This document shows, piece by piece, positions 1 through 12,381 of a stretch of 64,000 bases of DNA (the stretch's first letter is position 1; every line of letters starts with the position of its first letter). The translations under genes and the position numbers were made by a program. The DNA comes from Selaginella tamariscina (taxonomy: Eukaryota > Streptophyta > Lycopodiopsida > Selaginellales > Selaginellaceae). The notes beneath the pieces are model-generated. The model worked only from the letters and a program-made list of their open reading frames with translations, had not been told where the DNA came from and ran no database searches. The stretch is from NCBI GenBank assembly GCA_003024785.1, contig PUQB01000055.1, forward strand, positions 661,661 through 725,660, in the 5' to 3' direction.

Positions 1-299
1 TCCAGCAAGGGTTTCTTCATTTCTTTATCTTTCACTCTTCAGATTTTCTTTTTTCTTCTTTAGTTCAGTTCAGGAGCAACATTAATTGGGTGCTATTGTT
101 TATAGGAAAGCACGACCCTCAGTGCTGTTTACAAGTAAGTATTATAAACAAATTTAAATATATTTATAAAGATTCTCTCTTACATTCTCTCTTAAATTTT
201 AGAATTTAGGGATTTAGGAATGCATTAGGATTACAATATTCTGTTAGAGATTATCTCGTTTAAATATACTTCTAACTTAATATTCTCGGTTAGTCGGGG

Positions 300-1276
300 C
301 GGCGGGATTAATCCGGCCATTTTTTTTCGCCTCTTTGAAGAGGTGGCGGGATTAATCCGCCACCATCTCTTTGATACATATGACAGAATTAGTCCAGGCA
401 ATGCTTTTCCGCCTCTTAAGAAGAGCGGCGGGATTAATCCCGCCGATAACTCTCTCAACTGATAAAGAGATACTTAAATTTATTGAAAAGATTATCTACA
501 GGATTAATCGCCAACCATTTTAGGACAGAGAAGGGTGGCGGAATTAATCTCGCCACCACTTTCTTGTTTTAAATATTTATGGGCAAGATTAATCCCGAAT
601 TCTTTAAAATCATAATTTTAAAGAGAGTTGTGGGCGGGATTAATCCCGCCGCTTATTCCCCGTCGTCAGAGTTGTGGGCGGGATTAATCCCGTCGCCTAT
701 TCTCTTTCGTCAGTGTTGTGGGCGGGATTAATCCCGCCCCCTCTTCCTCATCGAAGGGATTTGCGACAGGATTAATCCGCCGCCGATTCCCTCTCGGGAG
801 GAAGAATCGGCGGGATTAATCCCGCCGATACTTCCTTGTCAGAGGGAGTCCGCGCGGGATTAATCCCACCGCCTCTTCAGATGAGGAAGTACCGCGGCAA
901 GATTAATCCCGTTGATTCTTCCTCGCGGGAGGGAATCGGTGCGGGATTAATCCCGCCGACTCTCTCCGATGGGTAGAGTCGACGACAGGAATTAATCCCG
1001 CAGACACTCTCCAATGGGCTAGAGTTGTCGGCGGGATTAATCCTGCCGACTCACTCCAAAGGATAAGTGAGTAGTGTTGGTGGGATTAATCCCGCCGTCG
1101 ACTTTACCCATCGGAGAGAGTCGGCGGGATTAATCCCGTCGTCGACTTTACCCATCGGAGAGAGTCACGGGATTAATCCGTCGCCGATTCCCTCCCGCGA
1201 AGAAGAATCGGCAGGATTAATCCTGCCCATCGTTCCTTGTCGGATGGAGTTGTGGGCGGATTAATCCCGCCCATCA
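300..1276. repeat. Array of about 22 short palindromes centred on GGGATTAATCCC
   Basis: About 22 copies of a perfect or near-perfect palindrome, best version GGCGGGATTAATCCCGCC, occur at a spacing of roughly 40-50 bp. Clear copies are near 343, 426, 630, 675, 718, 807, 938, 1026, 1078, 1120 and 1254. The core ATTAAT is nearly invariant and the flanking GC arms vary. Many spacers are themselves imperfect dyads (for example the one near 958-982 pairs CGACTCTC with its complement), so long stretches could fold into alternating hairpins. The sequence is GC-rich against an AT-rich surround. Short open frames through it only encode the repeat and are not genes. The function is unknown; it could be a minisatellite, the terminal part of a transposon or a protein-binding array. 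Confidence 0.9.
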
Positions 1277-1913
1277 GTTGTATTAATAAAGCATAATATT
1301 ATCTTATACATAATTATGTATTATTGCACATGCATATTATTAAGCAAATTGTATGATTTCTTAGAAATACTGCATAAACAGATATCATAAATAACACAAT
1401 TATTTATGTGCAGGACAATATGTTTAATACTGGAGATAAAATATGTCTTCTTCGGAACAACGAGATAGTTGGCACTGGAACTGGAAGTTCGAGATGATAA
1501 TGCATCATGTCACAATATTGCCCAAGGATCTTGTGTATACGTATGGATGAACACCATTTCAAGCATGTTGAGGTTCGGGAATGGAATTTGAGGAGGGTTC
1601 TCCTGTATTGTGGAATTTGGATGAAGTCAAGGCTGACACAGAATATACAGAGTCACAAACAAATAGTAGCACGAGTTTTCCAGATGATGGTGCCTGCTGT
1701 GATGGATGAGGTGATTCTCTTTCTTCATGAGATTGAGGTTGAGGCATCATCACAGCTATAAATCCAATGGAAGCAGTGTCAGAAGAGAAACTAGGGTCCG
1801 ACTTTTGGGTGTAGTTGTGACAGAGGTTTCACCTAATGGCACTTTGCATCCTGGATCCCTCGTGAGGTGGCGAACATCTGAATTAAGAGGAAGATGGTTC
1901 AACATATTCTGGG
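1277..1913. other. Stretch without a recognised gene
   Basis: AT-rich up to about 1440, then more balanced. Open frames at 1507-1761 and 1727-1927 resemble no family I know. Because the dead gene downstream starts near here, this may be its decayed 5' part. Confidence 0.4.
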
Positions 1914-3850
1914 TTGGATTTCAATAATAACAACCCAGAAGAACAACTCATATTTGAAGAGGTTCCTTGCATTGGTCCTATTGTAAGAAAAAGGCGATTC
2001 ATGGGTTGCAGATCTTCCCCTGCAAGTTTCAGCAAGGGTCAAGATGGATCCTACATCTTTGAAAGTGTTACGAGCATTTCCACGATTGACTGCTGCAAGA
2101 AGAAGTGTTGTCAGATGGCAGACCGGAATGAAATTACCCAATGTAGACATGTCTTTCGTACGCTCACCCAAAAGCAAAGGCATGAGTTTGTATATGCAAG
2201 CACACATAACTGGGTGTATTGATGGAATGACCTCGGAGCACAGGTTATCAGAGTACATCCATGGTATTTAATAAGGTGGCCATCTGCTTCAAAGCTTGGT
2301 ACAGTATATAGAGATCCCAAAGACCATGTTCTACCGTCGGAGGGATGAGTGGCTAGATGGAGCGCGAACCTCAGTACATGGAACACTCGCTTGGTCAAAA
2401 CCGCTCTCACATTATGGCAGCCATAGAGATACTCAAGCTTTTGTGGAAGCAAATGCAGACAGGATGCCTCACAAATGTCGAACCACAAATGCAGGGATCA
2501 GGGAAAATCTCAAGGTTTTGCCTTCGATCTACACTCAATTGAAGCTGTGTGAACATGTGAACAAGTGCCTCAGTTTGATGGGGCTGCAAGCAATCTGCAC
2601 TGGTACCTTAACAACATATGGAATACTCATTTTAAGGATGTGGAGATTGCAAAACACTTAGCTTTTCCAAGTGTGACACTTGTACATCATTGAAGGCTGC
2701 AGAGGCTTGTGCAAAAACCTTGGTGGAGATCACTGCCATTCAAAAGAAGATGGAGGCCCACATGATTGCACAACAAACTTGCCGGTCTCAGTACTATGCA
2801 CACCACATGCTCATTGCAACACAAGTGCCTTGGAAATGTCATGAAACTTCCGATTTCATTGACAGGTGTGCTAACACATGGACACGGTTGTGAGTCATAT
2901 GGACACTTTTCACTTCCACATTGGTCTAGCGACTCCAATTTCACTATTGGGTCGTTGGCCATGTGTTTCAGAAACCTTGAAGCCCACTCACAGACAAGTC
3001 CTATCAGTGATCTCAAAGTGAAGAAACAACACCTTCAACCTTTACATAATGCTCTCATGAACACGTCTGCACTTGAGGCTACTTGGGAATATGAGAGGCA
3101 TTGTCAGCACCTGCACAAAAAACAGATGGCCCTGTTGAGAGTTCAGGTTCAGTGGAGGGATCTAGCTCAAATAGTGTACATGTGTCCTCAACATCAAATA
3201 AGCTTCCTCGTCATTTGCTTTTACAGATGGATAATTGTGCAGGCGAGAACAAAAATAGGTAAATCATTTTACTTAAGGGTTTCTCAAGCTCATACTTACT
3301 TTTATTTTCTAGATATGTGCTAGCATACTTGTCAATGCTTGTTGCCAAAGGTGTGTTTGAAACAATCACGCTCAGTTTCTTATGGTTGGTCACACTCATG
3401 AAGATATTGATGCGTTCTTCAGCAAGGTCTCCAACTCTACAAAAAGGACAAGTGCACTTACCTTACCGCATATGATGAATCTTTTTGAAAATTGCATCTC
3501 CAAAAAAAGTTGTGCTTTGCTTGTGACTGAGGTGCCAGACTTCAAAAAATTTCTCAAGGAGTATATAAAAGAAGGGAGTGATTCTTTAGTTGGTCACCTT
3601 GTGCCGCTACAATTCTTTTTCTCCATACGAGATGGTATACCTATTATGCAGTACAAGTTACGGCCATCAGAGCAAGGAGTGGTTACCGAAAGAGGGTTAA
3701 TGCTCTTCAAAAGTGGAGAGGAATGGAAAGCCACTTCTCCCAGAAGGACAACCAGACCCTATTCCATTGAGTGCCCAGCTCAAGGAACAAGAGGTTATTA
3801 TTGATGGCATCAAAAAATATGTGGCATGGGTTCAAAAATCGATGCCAAAG

Positions 3851-3881
<31 letters not shown>

Positions 3882-4440
3882 AGAATAAGCAAGTGGTCCG
3901 ACTATTGGGAGACTGTTGTTCGAGAGTTGGAAGGGCCTACTGTCACAAGTACAGAATTGCAACACCCTTTTTGGCCTAAAACAAGGTGGCGAGAGGAGAT
4001 TGAAATGACATCACTGAGCACAACAATAGAAGCCAGTAGTGATGTGGAAGTGCAAACCCCACACTTTGTTGGACAAAGGAACCAAAAACCTAAAGCATAC
4101 TTTGATTGTGCCAGGATCTTCAAAGATCTAAATTGATGGTTCTTATTACTCCAGATGCGTCATATAATCAGCCTATTTGGATGGGTCAAATTATCGACAC
4201 ACCTGAAGTAATCACAAAAAAATAGTATTGTTAAGGTTGCATGGTTCAAACCACAAAAAGGCGACCAAGAAGGAGAGCGAAAAGATATAATGGATGCCTA
4301 AAGAAAACATGGTCTCCCAATCAAAAAGACCCAACATGTTTTATAAATGTTAAATCCATTCGATATGGGTGGATGTCAAGAAGCGTTGATAAAGTCATAA
4401 TTAACAAAACTGCAAGGGAATGTATGTTTTCTAAAGCTTA
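1914..4440 (+). pseudogene. Decayed DUF7869-like gene (HTHEDID protein)
   Basis: Pieces in shifting frames line up in the order expected for this eukaryotic family of unknown function. A cysteine block (DCCKKKCC) is near 2090, followed by an FYRRR segment near 2330. A zinc-finger-like stretch with FP, CDTC and TSLK lies near 2668-2690. Then come HGHGCESYGHFSLP near 2880 and QMDNCAGENKNR near 3227, the latter ending at a plausible intron (about 3259-3312) before RYVLAYLS. The diagnostic MVGHTHEDIDAFFSKVS is at 3382-3432. A tail near 4130-4190 (ITPDASYNQPIWMG) resembles the family's C-terminal part. At least four frameshifts or stops interrupt it, and a 36-bp A-rich run sits inside the frame at 3847-3882. 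I infer a dead copy of a multicopy, possibly mobile gene. The family assignment rests on remembered motifs. Confidence 0.65.
3847..3882. repeat. A-rich homopolymer run
   Basis: Two long A tracts separated by single G residues lie inside the DUF7869-like relic. The protein continues on both sides, so this is an expanded lysine-codon run rather than a poly(A) tail. Confidence 0.8.
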
Positions 4441-5589
4441 AAGCAATTACAAAATTATAAAATATCATATATTTAATATTCAATTATTATAAACTCTTTA
4501 ATAATAGTACTAAATTGTTTACTTAACTATATAAATTTAAAAAACGATATGGAAGATTGACTATATTATTAAAGGATTTTGTATATTATATATTATATTA
4601 CTACTATAAATTTTTAATTAATAATGTTATATTTAAATATTAATATTTTAATAACAACATCAATATTTATAATGTACCTCTTATGCTCTTCCTTAATTGT
4701 TATATTAGGCAATATATTATATAATTTAATAGTTTCTACTTTTATAATGTTATTAATTTTTGTTCAATGAATGCTATAATTTATTAAAAGGTCGAATACA
4801 AAATAGAATATTTTAAAGAATATTCTGTTTTCAAACATATATTCTAAAGAATATTCTTTTAATATTAAAAAATGCTAATTAAATAGCTAAAATTGCTAAT
4901 TATTAGGAAATGGGATTATAGCCATGCCCATTTTAGTTACAACTTGCATTATTGTGTGAGTTTTGTTTTATTGGGTACACAAACTTTAATTTAACAAAGT
5001 TAAGGTTGCACAAAAGATGTAATAGAATTCTTATTTGAATCACAAAACACTGCTTTATTTAATTTTTATTAATTAATACAAAGTGCTAATTCTTTTGTTT
5101 AATATGTATATGGCATTGTAAGGAATGTAATCGACCCCTTTTTTTTAATTGAAAACTTAAGAAAACATGTTCCAATTTAGTTGAATATACATGTGTTTGA
5201 GAAAAATATAATATACATATACAAAGCTTAGAATGAGTATTATGGACAACTTATAATATTAAAACTAATTATGTTGATGATGATATGATATTATATTTAA
5301 CGTCCATAGCATACATAAAATGAAATATTGTAAATGTCTAGTCAATCATCGTTCATACATCATGTATTATTCATTAAAGATACTTTGAATTTTTTGAGTT
5401 CTTATTAAAAATCTCCCATGGCAAACATTGAATATTTAATTGTTATGTTATCTCATTAAGAAACGACACTATTTTTAACTTTCATGCTTCAAAAAAAATT
5501 GACATAGTCATTCATACATGCTATCGTCTTGTAATTAGTGTAAATGCTCTCAAGTTGAATTTTAACTTTTTCCATGAAATATTCTTAAT
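4441..5589. other. AT-rich intergenic stretch
   Basis: Very AT-rich, with many stops in all frames. It contains a short direct repeat of AATATTCT-type motifs near 4800-4860. I see no gene or RNA here. Confidence 0.5.
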
Positions 5590-6110
5590 ATAATGAGTTT
5601 ATTTTTAAATTGAATCCTTTACCAGTTTGATAAGTTTATTTTTAAATTGAATCTTTAATTTAATTATTATTTTTAATCTAAAATTTATTCTTAAATTGAA
5701 TCTTTAACTTAATTCTTATTTTTAACCTAGTAAATTTTTTTCTAAGCTGACTCCCAAAGTAGCAATAAAGTAGTCAACATAGGCATCGACAAAGACCCCC
5801 TACTAGTGAATATTAATGCGCACATCAGATCGAAGCTAAGGAGCAGATTGCCAATTGCCTCCGTAAGTACAAGAAGGTGTTCGCCTAGACCTAAATTATT
5901 ATTCTTGACCTAATGAGTTTATTCTTAAACTCCTCATATATGGGCTTAACTATTTAATGATCTTTAACATAATTATTATTCTTAACTTAGTGAATTTATT
6001 TATAAGTTAAATAATAATCTAATTATTATTTTTAATTTAATGAATTTATTCTTAAGTTGAATCCTTAATTTAATTATTATATTTAACTTGGTAATCTTAT
6101 GCATAACTTA
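5590..6110. repeat. AT-rich degenerate tandem repeat
   Basis: A unit of about 50-55 bp recurs, with the pattern TTATTCTTAARTTGAATC followed by TTAATTTAATTATTATTTTTAAC and a short variable joint. Copies run from 5590 to 5735 and again from 5890 to 6110, on both sides of a retroelement scrap. A related unit appears near 22090-22270. Confidence 0.6.
5757..5892 (+). pseudogene. Ty3/gypsy pol scrap (PR-RT linker)
   Basis: Translation gives KVVNIGIDKDPLLVNINAHI and, after a 1-nt frame change, IEAKEQIANCLRKYKKVFA followed by a stop where tryptophan is expected. This is the conserved segment just before the reverse-transcriptase domain of plant Ty3/gypsy polyproteins. It is about 135 bp, broken, and has no LTRs nearby, so it is an old remnant. 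Confidence 0.65.
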
Positions 6111-6939
6111 TCATATTTAGCAATTTCGATAATGTCATAAAGATTAGGATTTAAAAATTAATGGGACACTCCAACGACTTAACACTATCACATGAGTTTA
6201 AGATTTAAAATGGTTATTAACGGGCATGAACGACATGAATACAGTCCAAAATCATATGAATGGGTTTAAAATTCAAGATTCATGGCCATTGATATGACAA
6301 ACACATATTAAATAAATTTATTATATAAAATTTTTAAAGAATTTGTATACTCTCCAATTTTTGTTCTCCTAAAATATTAACACTAAATATAAATAAATAA
6401 TATTAGAGTATAAATTAGGGCAAAAAACAAAAAAGATACATATGTTATATACCAACAATAAATTTACTAACAATCAATTAATCACAAAATTCATAATAAT
6501 TTTCAATTTAAATGTAAGTCTTACATGAAAGTAAAATTCCCACTGTAAAACTTTACATCTGAATTTTAAAATTAGTAATGTATTTTTTAATATATATTCA
6601 TATATATTGATAAATACTGATATATATTATTGTTATATATAATTTTAAAAAATATAAATAAAACCACATATAGAATTTATAAATAAAAAGATATAATCTT
6701 TTTTTAACTTTTAAATTGCAAGTGAAATACGTACTGAACTATACTAATATATTTATCTGTGTGACACATAATTCTTATTTAATATTTAGAGTTCTCATAA
6801 TGTTTAATATAATACTTATAACACTATTAATACGCAAGATTTCATTTAATAAATAAAAAGGAAATCATATTACCTTTTCCTTTTGAGACAACATATATAT
6901 ATATAAGTTTGTTTACAAGAAAGAGTGGAGGTTCTGTGT
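6111..6939. other. AT-rich 3' flank of the Raf-like kinase gene
   Basis: No gene is recognised. The part near the kinase stop codon will include its 3' UTR. Otherwise low-complexity AT sequence. Confidence 0.5.
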
Positions 6940-9900
6940 TCACACAAAAAGCGGCTCTCTGAATCCTTTGAGAGTATCAACAATGCTTGCAAACGATGGT
7001 CGCAGTTCCGGATCACTACAACAAATCAAAATCATATACATATAAAACGTCTATACATACATATGCGTAGGTTTCTATATATAAGATATACGTGTAAACA
7101 TAAACACCCAAATATATACGTATTTATGTCATATGTATGCATAGGTCACACATACACACATGTACATATAAGTGTGGTGTGTACACTCACTTTTCCCAGC
7201 ATGATTCGATTAAAGCAACCATCTTCGGTTCACATTGCTGGGGATCTGTAACCGCCGACCGTTGAAAGCAACGGCAGCTACAACCTGAAAACGGAAGTAT
7301 TAAGACATGTACATCAATAGAAAGATGTATATATTGGAGCGTCATAGGCATGCGTGGTTTGTGCGCGCGTGAAAATTCAAACATGAACGTGCAAACACGT
7401 TAGTTTCTTATTGGCTAGTAACCAAGGTCCAATTATTGGATGCATACATACAATAAATGCACACAGTCTACTCACCTGCATGGCAGTGAGGCCGATCCAA
7501 GGCTTTTGCAAAGTCACAAGCTCCCAAAGAATGACACCAAAGCTGTACACGTCCGATTTCTCATTAGAAAGCTCGTCCCGAAGAACTTCTGGTGCCATCC
7601 ATTCCGGCTAATAAAATTGCATATTGCTTTAGTGTCGGTCCGTGTATTGTGTGTGAGAGAGAGGGGGGGAGAGAGAGAGAGAGAGAACTTACAGTGCCGG
7701 CGCCAGTTCGGGACGATAGAAAGGTTTTAGATTTGAATCTAGAAAGACCGAAATCGCAAACCTGAAACAGAAGCTCAAACATTAACTTCTTTCATTCTAT
7801 AAGCATACATCGGTACAATACATTCATACAGGAATATAATCGGTAAATCTTCATTTATATAGCAAAATGCGTTATGTGTATATATACAGCTCCCACCCCA
7901 CAGACGCACGCACGCAGCAGGCACACGTCATGTAATGGTCTGAATAAAGTAACTTAGTACCTTCACAGTGAGGTATTTATCTACGAGCAGATTGGGAGAC
8001 TTGAGATCACGATGGACGATCGTAGGCTTACTCTTGTGGAGATAATTTACTCTCTAGCCTGTATTGAAATGTCAGGGTCAGAATACAGTTAGCAGGTGAA
8101 AATAACTTTATATGGTATCCTATACAGTACACATCCAGAGCCATACGTAGGCGCCTTTTCTCATCCAGTATGTCCTTTGCTTTGGGAGTATGAAGTAGCT
8201 TGTACAGTGTTCCTCTGTTCAAACAGTATTTCATACACATTATTGTATGCATTATTTTGTACATATGGATATACAATCTCTACGTATGCAACAACATATA
8301 TAGATACATCTATATAATGACAATTACCTGGGCAGATACTCCGTGACAATAGAAAGATGTGGAGGTTTTGTCACCGCCCCCATGAACAACACGATATTGG
8401 GATGACGTAGCCTTCGTAAAATAACTACCTATTAAACAATATGTTAAGAAGATCTAGAAAAATATGAGCAAGTCACCTCTTCGTCAACTCTCTCAACAGC
8501 TCTTCAGGTGCATCTTGGTCCAATAAGATCTTCACAGCCACATCCTAGAATAATGATAATGTTTGAGCAATACACACAATTTAAGATATTAATTATCTAA
8601 TCAAGAATAATGTTTGTAACATAATATTGAAATGTTAAGAAAAGAACCCTTACCGTGCCTAGCCAATCTTGCGAGATGAACCGTCCCAAACGATCCTGCA
8701 TTATAAATATCCAGAATAAGTTTCATATATCCTCTCTCTCTGCGCGCAGTATACATACCTCCACCCAGTCTTTCTTTTAATACCAAATCTTCCCAGGGAA
8801 TTTCCCATTCATCCTCGCTTACCGTTCTCTCTAGCAATGCTTCATTTCTTTCCCCACTCTTTGACTCTTCGATGTCGTTAGGTTCTTACCCTGTACCAAC
8901 GACCAGTCTGTTGAATGTATAGCCTTTTGTTGAACTTCAGCAGCATCCTTGCCATCTGGTTAACCTTGTATTTAGTACGAACATATGCACATATGCATAT
9001 ATGCATGCATACAATACACCTACATACACATAGAGATAATATAATTACATAATGCTAATAGCATCAATATTGACATATATGCAAACGTATGATACATATG
9101 ATCCACTAGTATTACAACAATTGATCATATCATGCACATATACTTAGTTGAATAGCTAGTCGGGATAAGCTCAAGATAAATGTAAGCTATGTGTCTAATA
9201 TACCTTTTATATCGGAGAATGGAGCAGCAACGGCAGCAAATTCCATAGCCAGACTCCTGCCCCATGCTCGGTCATCGTCACTGAGACCTGAAGATTTAAA
9301 ATCTGGTAGCCTTAAAGGCGATGACACTGGCAATGAATACGTGTTGAGAAAAGATGACCACTCCTGTAGCTGCCCAGGAGACGCAATCAGATCGACGTAG
9401 CACTCCCTGCACATAGCAAATCTCAAAATCTCATGGTGACAGAATATATATATGCATATAAAATCGTGTTTTATATACCAATTAATACTATACTAGTATG
9501 CTCACCTCTCATTCCCGCACAGCACTAGACAGGAGCTCCTTTATCCAGTCCACAGTACTTGCACCCACGAGCAATTCGACACGGAAGGCTTATGCTATCT
9601 GCAAGAAACTGCAGAAAATACAGAAGGGGATCAAACACAGAGCACCATCATTATGGACATAACTAGTACCTTGTAAAGTATAGCACGATGCCAGCAAAGT
9701 CCCACTTGGACACTGCCAATTGGAATGGCAACGCTGTTCACCATGTTTTTAACCATTCTACTACTCTTTGCCCACTTTGCATTAAGATCTTCTTCCCCAT
9801 TGGGAGCTACATCCCTGCATAAAACAGCCCGTTGATGATACAGATAGACACACACAACAGCAAACGTACCCCATGACGTCACAGACAAGTCTTCCAAGGC

Positions 9901-10817
9901 GTTCAGGAAGCTGGGCAGCATTTGAGCATTCATAAGCAATCGCAATAGCCTTCCCCTCATGTTCACGTAAAGCAGTGTCGTTGTTTCTGTCCACGTAAAC
10001 CACCTCGACAGAGACCTCTGAGCGATCAACCCCACGCAGGGTTTCCAAAGCTGGCATCCGTCCCTTATCGTCCACGTCCGTGCACATACTCCAGACATAT
10101 GGATTTATCCCATGAATGAAATAGAAACCATCGTCGATCGTATCATTGTATCCTAAACTTCCATGAACCTGTAACATCATTCTAGCACACAACACACACA
10201 TATACGTGCTTCCTTACCCAAAAACGGTGACTGGCGTTGACGCCTGAACCCCTGGAACCAGAAGAAGGTACAGAAGTTGACACGGGCTCGTCAGAAATTT
10301 GAGCATCAGACATCATACGGAGTACGAGAGCCATTTGCAAGTTATAGCTCTTCTCCGCCTGCTGAATCCAGCTTCCAGACGGATCTGACTTGTTTTCCAG
10401 AGAACCATCCACAGATGGTTCGAGAGACCTGTTCGGGGACGAGGTAGGAAGCGCGAATTCACTGTCACTGAAGCTTCCCCCACTGGATTGCCGCTGCAAG
10501 GGAGAAACCGAGATTGTTCCTGGATTCCACCACTGCCCATTATCAACTTGTATATCCGAAGCTCGGTTCTTCCGGTATGCATGATAGCCGCCATCTGAAA
10601 CGGACCTTCCAAACAAACCACCACTTCTGTTTTGAGAGATGCTCACCTGCGGATATCCTTTCACCCAGTTCTTCCCTACATTCTCATCTACAGAGTGTAA
10701 AAGAGGAGCCCTCTCATCCGACCTCTCTTCAATATATACATCTCTGTAACGGGTATCTCCGTTGTCAATCTCACCAACAGCACTACTGTCGAACCTGTTG
10801 CGGAGAGATCCCAGCAT
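6940..10817 (-). CDS. CTR1/EDR1-type Raf-like MAPKKK
   Basis: A Raf-like serine/threonine kinase in about 12 exons. Exon 1 (10818 side down to 10218) starts [10 protein letters not shown] and holds [17 protein letters not shown], typical of CTR1/EDR1 proteins. The regulatory EDR1 domain follows ([17 protein letters not shown] near 10120, [10 protein letters not shown] near 9570, [11 protein letters not shown] near 9400). The kinase domain starts near 8800 with a GGGSFG loop, then VAVKILLD near 8540, [10 protein letters not shown] near 8010, CDFGLSRF near 7750 and [10 protein letters not shown] near 7590, and ends [14 protein letters not shown] before the stop at 6940-6942. Introns of 60-150 bp have GT/AG ends. 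Plant relatives act in ethylene signalling (CTR1) or defence and senescence (EDR1); I cannot choose between them. Frame breaks occur near 8048, 8470, 8890 and 9535, each explained by one base lost from a run of identical bases. Either the copy is dying or the assembly has indel errors. Confidence 0.85.
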
Positions 10818-12381
10818 AGCTTATCCACAATCTACAGCCGGCCTTGAGGCGGCTCTGCATCCTGCTGCATGCGCTTAAGAAAAATCTGCAGGACCATACG
10901 ATACGATCGGGTCCCGTGCAAGCCGCCAAACAGAGCTGACTTTGCTGGAAATCTTACAGAATGAAGGCGCCGATTTCGAGAAATGCCTAGTGCCTAGTCC
11001 GCTGCCAAACCCTATATAGTTATCTAGGACTCACGGTTTAATCACCGGTCCAATAAGTATCGTATCTCACAGGCATTTGCACGGAATTCATGAAATGCAG
11101 TTGAATTTTCCCCTATTGTCTACAGAAGCTCACCGGAATGGAAATGGCCGATCCGATTCAAGATTTCACAAACGAGCATGGGACTTCTTCTGACATGAGC
11201 GGATTTCCGCGATCTCGAGAAATGCGGATATTTCATGACACCGTTTCCTACTCGCCAAACCCTACAGGTTTGGTAAATCCGCATCCGACTTCATCTGCAC
11301 GACTTTCTTCAGATATCACAGATTGTGCGAGAGAATGGAGGCCGGATGACGATTCTTCAACTGCACGAACTTCTCAAAGAGAAGCGGATTTGGAACAAGA
11401 ATGGAGTCGCCGACACATGATTTCCCACCTGTGGCAAGGAAACACGGATTTTTTCAGAAATTGCACAAAAATGCGGATTTCTCAACACAGAAGAAGCTCA
11501 CCGGGAGGGGAGAAACGAGACGCCGATCTAGAGGAATGCGAACCTCCAAGATGCCGAACCCTATCGGGAAGAACCCTAGCTCCCGAAGAACAGCAGTGAC
11601 AGTACATCATATTGTTTTCTTTTTCTTTTGAATTCTTTTTTTCTTATTTTTCTTATTTCATATCTCCTTTTTCTTTTCAAATATTCAAAGGACAGAGTAC
11701 GTGGAGTATATACGCTTGGTGTATGTACCCAAGTTCAATGTTTTTGGACATGCCTGCGTTGCTTCTGAACGCATCAACTTGTATGTACAGTAGTTAATTC
11801 CTTAGGTGAGATCACGCAACGAATAATTTACTCTCAACTTGTGTGTACGCTGTTCCCAACTCTCTCTTTTATCTCTTTCTCTCTCTAGTGAAATAAACAA
11901 GTGTACTGTATACGTTTTTCTTTTTTTCCCACGTTTTGAACACTCACACGCACACATCTCCCGCACATATAAACACGTGAGCCCTAAAATGCCGCAAGTT
12001 CACATGAATTATTAACGGTATATTCTTGCGCACAAAGATGCAATATGAAGATATCCAGTCGTGGTCCACCGACACCCCCAAAAAAAATCAAAATCAAAAT
12101 CAAAATAAATCGTATTTGTATAATATTTGATTATTCTCTTTTTGCTAATTGATTATTCTATGTCTACGTCTTGAAAATATCAAGTTAAAACCCTAAAACG
12201 GGATTTGACTGGGAATATACCAGAGACAGAAATTCCCAGCCGGTAAACAGGTAATTTTTTCCGGAACAGAATGGTCCAGCGGATGCAACTTGTTCTCATT
12301 TGCAGAACCCGGCGGCGCAGAAGCGGAGCTCCTTGTTGTTCCGGCGGCGTTGGATCCTTGTGAAGCACCGATCGGGAGATC
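10818..12381. promoter_or_regulatory. Shared intergenic region between the Raf-like kinase and MKK6
   Basis: The two kinase genes are transcribed away from each other across this 1.56-kb gap. It contains three diverged copies of a block holding GAGAAATGC/GAGGAATGC and, further on, CCAAACCCTA or CCGAACCCTA (near 10970-11020, 11198-11270 and 11525-11565). Read on the minus strand these give TAGGGTTTGG, a telo-box-like motif. A 153-codon open frame at 11138-11599 spans two of the blocks. It looks like repeat sequence, has no recognised domain and is not called as a gene. A T-rich stretch follows at 11620-11690, and AAAACCCTAAAA lies at 12186-12197 upstream of the MKK6 start. Confidence 0.45.

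Noticed and set aside
300-1276. CRISPR array or coding repeat (peptides such as GINPS, AGLIP)
   Set aside because: The repeats are palindromic and diverged, spacers share sequence, there are no cas genes and this is nuclear plant DNA. The peptides are only the translated palindrome.
3847-3882. Poly(A) tail of a processed retrocopy
   Set aside because: The DUF7869-like protein continues past the run, no target duplication is seen, and the gene appears to keep an intron.
11138-11599. A 153-codon open frame as a gene
   Set aside because: It spans degenerate repeats in a promoter region, has no recognisable domain, and the sequence reads more naturally as leader or promoter of the minus-strand kinase.
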